A stretch of DNA of 64,000 bases from Ailurus styani (lineage: Eukaryota; Chordata; Mammalia; Carnivora; Ailuridae): assembly GCA_002007465.1 (NCBI GenBank), contig LNAC01000001.1, positions 5,018,415 to 5,082,414 on the forward strand, in the 5' to 3' direction. Positions 48,990 to 59,698 of the stretch are shown here, one piece after another (the first letter of the stretch is position 1; each line of letters starts with the position of its first letter). The notes beneath the pieces were generated by a model. That model did not search any database. It was not told where the DNA came from and was given only the letters and a program-made list of their open reading frames with translations. A program made the translations under genes and the position numbers.

Positions 48990-51900
48990 CTGGGGGAAAA
49001 AATATACCTTTAAAAATAATCCATTATACATCACGTAACAGAGAATTCTGCCACACTGTTGAAACTGCTACCGATCCTAGCAGAGGATTATAAATACTCT
49101 ATAGATGATTACAAAATATTTTCTACAAAAGAGTCTCAGCACTTAAAGGCAGGACAAAAGCAGTTTTCAGCAGCATCATCATAAGATCACAAAGAGAAGA
49201 AACTTTCAGGCCCTGAATTACCTGCACGGTCCTTCACCTCGGTGGGCAGCGCGTGACCATGGTGACTCGAATGCTGCCGACGGGTTTGCAGTGACCCACC
49301 CCTCTCCAGTGTCCAGGGCCCAGCGTGACTCCCATCACTACCGCACGGTGGACCACCGGCTGTGTTCTCGGCGTATGGGTAGCCCAAGATTATCACACTA
49401 TCGATGGCACGCCTCGGGTGACAACTAGCAATACTGGCTTCCTCTACATTATTCTAAGGACTTGAACAAGAGGCTAATCAAGAATTAGAACCACAAGCCA
49501 AGGCTCTGAATTGATGTCCGGGATCAGGGACCAGGAGTGGGTCAAGAGAGAAGCTTCTCTCCTCCTGGGGGCAGCTGTCAGGATCAGAAGAGACCTGTGC
49601 GTTTTAAAGTGAGACGGGCCATAAACTGCGTGAAAACAAAGACCCAAACAAAACCCATACACAAGTAAACTCAAGACGCTTCTTCTTACTGAGAGCCTAC
49701 GAGGCCCCTGGTAATGGTCCAACTAGGACAACTTAGCAAGCTTCATTAGCGGCGTAATTTAGAGCAAGCATCGCTAACCAGGGGCGGCCCCTCTGCTGTC
49801 TGTCTGGTCACCCCCCACGCGGACCCACCTGCCCTCCCACAGGGGATGTGAGGAACGGGTCCGTCAAGAGCCCCGACTGGCCCGCTACGGGCCGAGAACA
49901 ATGCCCCTTGTGTTCTTGTTTTCTCCCTTCCTTTCTTCCTGCTCTCTTCTGGCTTTTAATGTATCCAACTATGAAATTAGGCCTCATTTAAAAGTCATTA
50001 TTATAATAATCCCAGTGGGTTGTTTCCTCAGCCACAGTCGCAGCTGGGAGAGGGAGTGTGGCTACAGTCAGAAATAGTGACCGTGCGAGAAGCTAAGAGT
50101 GATGGAGCCCAGGCCAGCGGCAGGAGGCGAAGCTACCAGGCCAACACCTGCCACCAAGCCCTGAGTGGCCACAGACAAGGCACTGAACATCCCACACCAC
50201 CCGCCACCAAGCCATCGATGAGGCTGGCTAGTCCGCATGACCCCTCAGCCTGCACGTTCTACCAAAGCACAAAAGCCATAATCAAAAAGGTCTGCAAGAG
50301 CTTCCAAAAGGCCTCCTCGGCCAGACAGCCATGACACGCTGGGGGCAGGGAGGTGGTGAACCCCATGGTCTCACTCTCCCACGGGCCTAGACATCCAGAC
50401 TCAGGGCCAGCCCAGAAGCGAGACCCCATTTACGGCAGATGAGCCCCACGGATGCCCACCCACAAGAGTGTCCTCGGTGGCCTGCAGGGCCCCAGGGTTC
50501 TCATTCTGGGGAGGAAGGAAATGCGAGCAGGCGCGAGTGGACTCACACTCCCTCTGCCTCATGCAGGCCTCCAGCCACCGTCCGGACTCGGGAAAACTCT
50601 GTTCTCCACCAGGATCCTTCAGAAAACCTGCAGGATTTCCCGTGGCTCACAGAAAGGCAGAAAAGCAGGCAGAAAAACTCGGGTGACATCGCAGGTCTCC
50701 CACTGTGCAAAGGAGATGCACAGCTCTGTAAAAAGCATCTCCTAAGACAGGACAAGACGGCACAATGCACAGTCCTACCAAGCTAACGGCCAGGGGCCTG
50801 AGTGAAAACACCCCAGGCTGTCGCTGTCTCTCTCTCTCTCCCTCTCAAGGGCACCACACAGTACCCACGGCCCGTTGATGATTCCCTGGCCACAGAGAAC
50901 ATGGTGACTCACTCCAGCTAGAACCCCACAACGAGAACCCTGACTCCCAATTCAGTACACAGAAACCGCCGGAACAACGGTCAGCTGCATAGCTTCCGCG
51001 GAATCTATTAGGAGATTATTTTAGAGGTCTAGACTCACCTTTTAAGTTGGTCAATTATAAAGGGAAATACGACCAGTACAAGCTAGGAGTTTCCTGGGTC
51101 TCCCGTCCTAGACCACCCAAGACAAACGCCCAATGTCATCCTAAACTATAAATTTCATCTCAAGTACACATGCAAGCAATACATTCACTAAGAGCTCCAA
51201 ATTAATTTGCTGCACACAGACTTGACTCCTGCCCGTAGAAGGTATCCCTCGGTTTCACAGCATGCTGGATGTCACGCTGTTTTCCTGTACAGGTGAGCCC
51301 CTACGATCCAGCCTAACCAATCTGAGATGTCCATTACATCAATTCACCAGTGTATACAATGACCCCCAACAGCCCTGAAAAATAGAGGAAGCAGAAAGAA
51401 CATGTCCCCACCTGCCCTAAAATAAACAAACCAGTAACTCTGACAGCGGACGTGATGAGCGGATAGCTCTTCCTGTGAGTGTACAGCAGGGCCCTATAAA
51501 GGGACACCACGGAGAATCCTTGAACGTGGGGTGGTGTGGCCCCATTTTTACTCCTCATTAGTTGTGTAACTTTAGGCTGCGGCTTAATTTTGATCGCAAT
51601 TAGTTCAACACCAATGTGTAGACTTCCAAGATCCTTAGACAGATCGAGCCAAATTATTAATGTGAGCATTATCTGCAAACCAAAAAGTATCCCACAGATA
51701 TAAAGGATAAATATTCACGGGCTTGCCCAAGATCTCGTGACGATCAAATCAGATTACTAATATGAATGTTATTTGGAAACTGAAAAGTATTATGTAAATA
51801 TGAGATTAATCTTAACACGGAATTCCATTATTGGTTTAAGAAGCTTAACATCCATTACCGAGCGATACTAAGTAGTATGAACTGAGCAGGTTCCAGGTGT

Positions 51901-53383
51901 CAACGTTCACTTGCAGCCCCACTTTCCTTGCTTTGATCAGATGTCTACCCAAACATGCGTCAGGTGTCCACGTCTCCCTCCTACAACCCTTGCCGTTGGG
52001 AGGAGCCGACGTGTAGGTGGCTCGTGTGCACACTCCGCCCCCCAGCCCATCGCTGTCCGGGGGCCGCGGGGCAGGTGCCTGAGCAGGCCCGTCTGCAGGA
52101 CGCTCAGGCTCCCCGCTGGGCAACACTGCGTCCAAAGCACACTATCCCCTTTAGGACACTGGGGTCTGGGAAGAAAATGGGAGCCAGCAGGACCCTTACC
52201 CAGAGGACGAGGCCAATATACACAGGAGACAACCTGGCAGAGGGTACTCCGGACAAGCAGAGCCCGTGCCCGGCTGTCTCTCGCTCAGGGGCGTGAGCCG
52301 ATGAATAGCCTTAGGGTTCGGCCATTTGAGCTGGCCTTGTGTCCTCTGTGACTTCACCCTCTACAGCATCCCAACTCTAACCCGCCCTACAGGTAGGAAT
52401 TCTCCTTACTCTCCTTCTTCAGAGCAGCGGAGCACAGCCGAGCGAGGTCGGGGAGGAGGCCTGGCACAGCGGCAAAGAGAGGCCGGGCTCCAGGTCCTGC
52501 CTTCTCACTTTGGGGCTGAAGGCTGGGGTTTGAGGCTGGGGACCACAGAGGGGAAGAGACGTTTAACCCACAACTGACCCCAAGGGCCATTTTTCAAAGC
52601 CTGGAACATAGTAGGGTCCATTTACCTAAACTGCGCCCCCTTAACTTTGAACACGTTCTGGACGATTCCAAAGCAGTTACAGGACCTTCGTGGTGAACCT
52701 ACGTTACCATCATAAAAGGGCTGCCCTCATCCTACAGTGAACCAAACACTGTGATTGATCCACTGAGCAGAACCTACAGTGAAGCCCGCAGGGCCCTTAA
52801 AAGGGCCCCAAGCTCCACTGCCCTTCAGTACATTTTATGTGTCACCCAACCCAGCACTCGTGGGCCAGCAGCCAGGTCAGTGGAACGTCTAACTCCCATT
52901 CCTCCTTTTCACCAGATGATGTGGGCCAGAGAGAAACTGCAAGTCTTCTAGATTAAGGGTAACAGTGGAATACGGGACAGTAAAGGGTCTGCTTACAGGA
53001 ATGACGGCGTTCACTCCAGCTGGTGGCGGAAACCCACCTCGAGTTCTCAGGGATGCATTTCTGGAAACCTCGATTCCCTCGCCTGTCCTTAAACAACGCC
53101 GCCATAAGTCACTCCCACCGGCAGGTTATGACAAGCAAGAGAAGCCACCTCCCCGCGCCCGACCCCAGGGGTCAGCTCTCACGCGGGCCTCAGCTCCCGC
53201 CGGCAGGGACGAACCACGAGCACGCTGGGGCGGACCCATCACCTCCCGCCAGCTCAACCCTCTGCTGGCCAGAGCTCCTCCGGGGCCCCGTCCCCACACC
53301 ACGCGTTGCGGCCAGTTGCACCAGCTCCCCGAGCGCTGGCCACATCCACGGCACATGCGGAGCACAGAGCAACCAGTTCTTAC
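48990..53383 (-). other. DOCK1: Intron C-D
   Basis: Mostly unique sequence. MIR-like remnants are visible at about 51,500-51,835, and a GC/CpG-rich stretch lies at about 53,130-53,380. No SINEC and no exon are recognisable. Confidence 0.8.
51500..51835 (+). mobile_element. MIR-like remnants, possibly two copies
   Basis: Two related stretches (about 51,640-51,710 and 51,738-51,835) share the order GATC(G/A)AxxCA(A/G)ATTA ... AA(A/C)C..AAAAGTAT. They resemble the 3' part of MIR/MIR3. Weakly supported. Confidence 0.35.
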
Positions 53384-53509
53384 CGGGCATGATTATCTCC
53401 GGAAACCCCGTTTTCCGAGCCACCGCTGTGGTCCTGTCCACTAAGTGAGGAAACTCTTTTCTAATCTGATGGATATCTCCAGGAAGTAATTTCAGTGTTA
53501 CCCACAAAC
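53384..53509 (-). CDS. DOCK1: DOCK1 exon C ([20 protein letters not shown])
   Basis: A 126-nt exon. The acceptor is ttgtttttctag/GTTTGTGGG and the donor ATGCCCG/gtaagaac. It completes Gly, then encodes [20 protein letters not shown] through [21 protein letters not shown], and leaves one base of Gly. It lies immediately before the DHR-1 domain (about residues 380-421 of human DOCK1). The flanking intron 3' of it in transcription is GC- and CpG-rich over about 53,130-53,380. Confidence 0.94.
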
Positions 53510-54974
53510 CTAGAAAAACAATGGACACGTGAGTCACGTTTTATCTTCTACATTTTTGAAAGATCACTTTAGGAAACCAAGCTCAGTGAATGAGCAACTG
53601 TTAATTCACGAGTCAACAAGTCAGCACCTTAGGAGAAAATGTGGGGGTGTGAGAAAGAGAAAGGGGGGCCAGGGAGAGGCAGCTGGCACAGGGCAAGCCC
53701 CTGCGTCTGACTAGCGGGGGTACGAACCCTCCCCTGGAGGGGCCCCGTGCCCTGGCGGAGGCACGCGAGCGGCAGCGACACGCGGCACCTGCCCAGAACC
53801 AACGCCTCCTCTCACAGGCACTGAAGATAAACCAGGAAGAAGCATTTTTCTAGGACTGACTGAGAAAGCTCTCCTCTTCCACTGCTCCCAGAAGGATGAC
53901 AGCACAGGAAGGTCAGGAGGTAAATTCGCAGCTTCGCTAACCCAGGGAGTGTCACGGGCTTTCCGGAAGGTGGGCAGCACGGTGCTGGGCTGCGAGGCAC
54001 CTGCGAGCCAGCTCCCGCACAGCCAAGGAAGCCTGGCGCCCCTGTGGCACGACGTCACAGCGAAGGAGGAACACATGCTCTGCCCACCACTTGGCTCTTC
54101 CCTCCAAGGAGGGCAAGTGCAGACTCTGGAACCCCGAGCAAGATGGAAGGGCTGCCGTGGCAAGAACACGGTGAACGTGCTGGCACCTGAGGGCTGAGGG
54201 TGTGTGCCATCCTCTCCTTCCACCAAGCTGACGGACGGTCACATTTTGTGCAAACTACTCCCGTGCAGCCAGCAAACAGGAAGTAAAAATAAGAGGGAAT
54301 ACAGCAGGCACTTCTTAACAAAATCAAAGGCAAGAGACAAATCAGTTGCATGGCTCTCTCAGGCCATTCTCAAAGACAGAGCCTTGCCTCCAGGTGGGAA
54401 GGGAGGTTGTCACTGTCAGCTGATACATCCGGGTCTCCATCCCTGGGACCTTGGGGGCCTGGTCTGCTTGCTCTCTGTTCACTCAGCCCTGCAGGACCCT
54501 AAGTGCCCACCAGAATATAAAGGCATTTGCTCTCACTAACACTACTAGTGTGTGTGTATGTTTATCTGTCTGTCCAGCCATTCCTCCCCTGAGATGCATG
54601 TTCCAGGGAACAGGGACCGTTCATCACCAATTAGCTCAGTATAATGCCTTCAGTAGAAGGCCAATGGGAAAACTGTAGACCCAGTCCACCAACGTGCATT
54701 CCAAGTAGAACTGGGAGACACCTGACGGTCCCACACAAGGAACATCACCTGAGGCTGCTCCTGCCCAGAGCTGCTCTGCTTGATGAAACTCCAAGCCTCA
54801 CACCCTTTTCCTCGAGCCCCCTGTCTCCTATCAGCTGGCCTAGAAACATCTGTCCTCTGCAAAGACCTACATCACTTGTGGTTCAGAAAGGCCAGTCACG
54901 GATGACATTTTTTCTCTGCCAGGTGGTGAACCCCTGTCCTCCTGCCATCTAGACAGTCCCTCTGATCTATTCAG

Positions 54975-55040
54975 AAGTGTGAATAAGCACCTACTGTGTG
55001 CCCGGCACACAGTGGGCACTGCAGACACAGAGCACTCACT
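54975..55040 (-). mobile_element. MIR or L2 remnant
   Basis: AATAAGCACCTACTGTGTGC followed by CCGGCACACAGTGGGCACTG is the characteristic MIR/L2 phrase. Short. Confidence 0.5.
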
Positions 55041-56274
55041 GTACCCCACCATGGACTCAGCTCCTGTCCCAAGAATCGAACACTAAACCCATGGTCTCCA
55101 GGACATATGCAACTCCCAAGAGCTTTCTAAGGAAAAGTCCAGGGCACCTGGAGAGTGTATCCCCAAGATGGTGATCCTGAGGGTCACCGAGGCTCTCCCG
55201 AAGAAGGGACATCACAAGAGATCAGAAGGTGAGCCGACACTAAGCAAGGGGCGTGCAGACCGGTGCCCACCCAGGTTCTGGACGCCTGAGCCGCAGTGGG
55301 AGACTCATGAGAGGAGGCTCAGAAGGCGGCAGGGTCCCAACCCTGTGAGGCCCCATCAGCCATGGCCAGAACTGTTCCGTCTGAAGGAGTGGGGAGGCTG
55401 GAAAGACAAGCAAGTACCAGGGCCCCACTTGACAGTACATGGGGGTCGTGTGGCACTGAGCACGTGGCAGGGGGTGGGGGGTAGTTCAGAGCCATGTGAG
55501 GATCCCAGCAGAGAAGCCACCGCAGGAACCCAGGCAACGCCACGGAGGTGGGGGCGGAGAGGCCCGTGCGGAGGTCAAACCAGACCCTGAGGAAGGAGGG
55601 GGCTCACAGGGGACAGCGGTGGGCACGGCCAATAGCAGGTGCCAGGGATACTGCTGAGCCAGAAACCCCGCAGCCTGGCCACGTCCCTGGCGGTGAGAGC
55701 ACAAGCAGGGAGAGTAAGAAGAGGACCCTGAAACTACACACTGACCTCCCCACATTAGAGCTCACACAGGACATCAGAGGCCAGAGAAAACGGAGAGCCC
55801 AGAGGGGTGGCACAGTGCGGCCACTGGCACAAAATGCAGCCCAGAGACCAGGGCGACAGGGCAGGGTCTGGCACAGAGCAGCCAGCGTGGTACCGCAGAC
55901 CTCAGCGAGTGCACCCCGATAACGCCAGGGGGTGGGGCGGCGACACGGATGGCAGTCGGACAAAGGAGGGACAGAAAATGAAGGTCAGAGGGAGGAGGCA
56001 TAAGCCTCTCTGTTGAGAAACCGGGAGCAGAGAAAGAGGCAATTACAAAAACAGATGTATTATCTAAGGTAGACTGTTTCATGCGTGGTATTTTCCTTTT
56101 CTTTGCTTTTCTATTTTTTCCTTTCTGTTTCTTTTCAAAATCTAAAACTCCAAATCATAAGAGGCAGAGTTTGAAGGAAGAGAAGCATAACCAATAAAAA
56201 GAGGTCCCTAAGCAGATGTCAGGGGGTGACACCAAAACAGGGGCCCATGTCTCATGGCTTAGAATGTGCACTGC

Positions 56275-56453
56275 AGGGGGAGCCGGGGAGGGTGGGGGGC
56301 TCAGCCGGTTCAGCACCTCAGGGTCCTGGGATCAAGCCCCAGGTCGGGCTCCCTGCTCAGCGGGGACTCTGCCTTCTCCCTACTCATGCTCTCTCTCTCT
56401 CACGCTATCTCTGCAAGGCTGTCTCTGAAATAAATAAAGTCTTTTAAAAAAAA
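56275..56453 (+). mobile_element. SINEC, deleted head
   Basis: Retains GGGCTCAGCCGGTTCAGCA and then the CTCAGGGTCCTGGGATCAAG body, CT tract and A-rich tail. The flanks resemble a duplication around TGCACTGCAGGG / TGCCCTGCACAGGG. Confidence 0.85.
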
Positions 56454-57969
56454 GAGCGTGCCCTGCACAGGGCCCTGACAAAGAAAGGCAAGTGGGAGCA
56501 AAGCCCGGCCCACACTCTTGCTCCCCAAGCCGTGAGCCAGGCACTGCCTGCGTCTCCCCACTCGCCCAGAGGACGGGCACCTTGTTCTAATTCCCACGAA
56601 AGCACCACAGGCTGGTGATGCTCTGGACACGCAGGGGAAGTTCCTTGAAGGGCCAGGCACCGAACCCATGGCTGTGACCTCCGGTAGAGCAGAGCCACGT
56701 GAAAGGGACACTCGCAGAAACGCAAGAGATGATCAGAGCAGGTGACACAGACGCACGTGATCCCTACTGGGGACACCGGGGCGTCACGGACGGGCTCTCA
56801 AATCTCACATAGGTCCCCAGAACCTGCCAGAGGAATCAATGTCCCCAGAACGAATGGGACTCGAAGACATTTCTCAAGGAGCTGCGGGACGTGGTGAGGT
56901 GAGGCCGGAGGCAGAGAAACGTGAAATAACACCACGCCAAACTCCTGCGGCCTTTCTGACACCTTTGCTTTCTCACCAATACCAGCTTGCTCAACGATCT
57001 TAGCTCATAAACGAGTAACTTAATGACACAATTCAATTTGTTAAAACACGATTTAAACAGAGAGATTAAGCTCTCCTGATGACACTGAGTTTAAAAAATG
57101 AGGCCAATTTTTCAAAGAAAAAGTGCGTTCTAGGTTGACTTTTGCTTAACCGGAGTAGCTAAAAACCAAAGAGCTGAGCATGCATTGCACGTCAAACAAC
57201 AGAACAGGTGTCCGGGGGTGTCTGAGGACTCGCTGTGCACACGACACACCCAGCACCTCTGGGGTCGGGGTTCAGGGTGATTTGGGCTAAACATAAAAAA
57301 TGTCAACTGTGACACAGAAACATGTGGACGTCAACCTAAAATGGGCCACAGCCTAGAAAGGAGCTCAGAACAGATGAGCGTGGGACTCTCCCCGGTTCCC
57401 TGTGAAGACTGCCGGCCTCCCCGTCCCTCCCGCCGCCCCGGCCTGACCGGCAGGACATCACCAGGGGCGCCCGGGGCACCGCCGGTGAAAACCGGAGCTC
57501 CACGGGCAAACCCGCACGCCTCACAGCTCCAGGACTCCCTCGGGTCTCCCTGCAAGCACAGAAGCAGGCTGTCCAGTGAGCCCCAGACCAACGCTCACTT
57601 CAGCTTCAAGGACAATTTAAAAACCAGCCAGCGCCATCGCCCAGGGGCACTTCAGCTCAGGAAGGCACCTGTGGTCCAGCTGAAAAAACAATGTCCTTGC
57701 CTCTCAGTTCTCACTATGACCTGGAAACACCCCTCCTCCTGGACTTGCAGGAACTGGGCCCCCCATCAGCTCTGATGACGCAGATTTGCACCCCGACCCC
57801 AGTGACCCTGGGAGAGGCAGGCTGTGGGTCCTCCTGCTGGCCTGACACCAACCTTCACTTCTCCCGTGTGACTCTGGGACATAAGTTTCTCAAAATCTCA
57901 TGGTTCTGCAAGAGAACGCTCAACCCAATGGGAGCTTGGGGTCTGGGGGCTGGCGCTCCCAGGCTGAGG

Positions 57970-58055
57970 AGGGCTCCAATCAAAACAGCTTTAATTGGAG
58001 CTCCCTGTGGTTTTCAATTAAAGTGCAAATCAGAGGCCTGGTAATTGATGAGAAG
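57970..58055. promoter_or_regulatory. Candidate conserved enhancer-like cluster of TAAT motifs
   Basis: Contains a perfect 9-bp inverted repeat CTTTAATTG / CAATTAAAG (57,989-57,997 and 58,015-58,023), the palindrome GGAGCTCC between the arms, an octamer-like TGCAAAT and a further GTAATTGAT. No repeat family explains it. A regulatory role is inference. Confidence 0.3.
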
Positions 58056-59087
58056 GTGTGTCCTGGGTCAGCTTAAACTGCTCTGTCAACAGAGGCCATG
58101 GTTCATTAACGCTTTAGTTGGGGTTTTTGTTTTGTTGTTGTTTGCCAGGGAGGGGGCTGGCTGGTTCACACCAAAGAAAGCCAAAGGCTTCTCACTCCTC
58201 CAGAACATTCTTCAAATTCAATTCATTCTCCTTTATAACAATGGGAAATGAGTCAAGAGAATCGTTTCATAACGAGTGACATAAGATAACTCCTCCACAA
58301 TGAAAGAGGTCTAGCCACTTAAGCTCCAGGGGTTCTGATAAGCCTGCATCTAACCAAGGACTGAAGATTGGGTTCCCCCACTGGTGCTAAGAGCAGCCTT
58401 AGGTAGGAGAGGTTCTGAAGGTGACTTCCCCCTCGAGCCGCAGGCAAGGCCTCTGTAAACAGCTGTTTTCTGGCAGCGGTCCTGGCCAGCCCGAGTGCCA
58501 ACTGTCACCAGCCCAGGGTGACTGATTCATTGCCTCTGCCAACAGAAGGTCAGCTGCTGGGAAACGTGTCAGCATGGGATTAAAAACGATGAGTGCAAGA
58601 TGTGGAGTCAGGAGGAAAAATCCCTTCCATTACAAAACTGAAGAGAGACCCGTCTCCGAAATGAAGCCACAGCCTTGGGGGGAAGAAGGGGAGCCCCAGG
58701 AAGACAAGTGCCAGGACTGAGCGTGCGACCAGGGCACAGGAGAATCAAGGGTGCATGCGGAGCTGGGCTGTGTCAGGTGTCTCCACGTTTCTCTGAGCAG
58801 CAAAGATGAAGTAACAGCCAGTGGACAGTGACTGTATTCTCTTGTAAAATCCTTCAAGTGCTTTCAGAAAGGGCTAGGAGGAGAAGGGAGGGCTGGAGAA
58901 GACTCGGGAAGGCAAATAAATTACTTGCTTCTAAGTCTCACCAACTCTGGGCTCTTTGCAAACATTTCATTGCATCCTGCTCATCCAGGGAGTTGGCTCT
59001 CAGCCATGCTCACAGGGGAGACCCACAAGAAAACCTCCATACACTGTATATCCACTGTCCACGTAGATCATGAGCCAACACTGCCCA

Positions 59088-59535
59088 CATCACCATCACC
59101 ATCAGCAGCATCACCACCACCACCATCCTCGTTCTCATCACCATCATCATCATCACCATCCTCATCACAAACATCATCACCACCAGGAGCACCATCACCA
59201 CCATCATCACCACAACGAGCACCATCACCACCACCACCATCATCATCATCATCACCATCATCATCACCATCCTCATCACCACCACAAGCACCATCACCAT
59301 CACCACCACCACGAGCACAATCACTCAGATCATCAGTATCATCACCATCACCATCCTCATCACCAACATCATCACCACCACAAGCACCATCACCATCACC
59401 ACCATGAGCACACTCACATCATCACTATCATCACCATCACCATCACCATCCTCATCACCAACATCATCACCACCACAAGCACCATCACCACCATCATCAC
59501 CATCCTCATCATCATCAACACCATCATCACCATCA
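59088..59535. repeat. CAY (CAT/CAC) trinucleotide array with a higher-order period
   Basis: About 450 bp of CAT/CAC triplets, broken by CTC, AAC, AAG and GAG variants. The marker CCATCCTCAT recurs at about 59,157, 59,268, 59,351 and 59,447; the last two lie inside a near-identical block repeated about 96 bp apart. On the DOCK1 (minus) strand it reads as GATGGTGATG-type GG-rich repeat. It lies in the intron after exon B, starting about 83 nt from the donor. Confidence 0.95.
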
Positions 59536-59618
59536 AACTAAAATGCAAACCATACAGCACTGTCCCAAGTTCATGTAATAAGTGAACATTTGTAGCAATA
59601 AAACAATAGAATACATAC

Positions 59619-59698
59619 CCTGGCCCTTGTGGTTGACTTCTTTGGCAGCAATGACTTTGTTTATAACAGTCTGAAGGAAGTCATTCTCCCCTGCCACC
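59619..59698 (-). CDS. DOCK1: DOCK1 exon B (VAGENDFLQTVINKVIAAKE)
   Basis: An 80-nt exon. The acceptor is ttttttcacccag/GGTGGCAGG and the donor GGGCCAGG/gtatgtat. It takes one base to complete Pro, encodes VAGENDFLQTVINKVIAAKE followed by VNHKGQ, and leaves one base of Gly. It belongs to the segment linking the N-terminal helical region to DHR-1. About 80 nt downstream in transcription, inside the intron, begins a 450-bp CAY repeat (59088-59535), so the donor region sits beside an unstable tract. Confidence 0.93.

Larger units (their letters stand above)
53510..59618 (-). other. DOCK1: Intron B-C
   Basis: Contains the CAY repeat array (59,088-59,535), an internally deleted antisense SINE (about 56,275-56,453), a possible MIR remnant (about 54,975-55,040) and an AT/homeobox-motif cluster at 57,970-58,055. 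The remainder is GC-moderate unique sequence with no gene that I recognise. Confidence 0.85.

Noticed and set aside
59070..59585. A 171-residue histidine-rich open frame on the plus strand
   Set aside because: It is a translation of the CAT/CAC triplet array. It has no non-repeat homology, no splice context, and lies in a DOCK1 intron.
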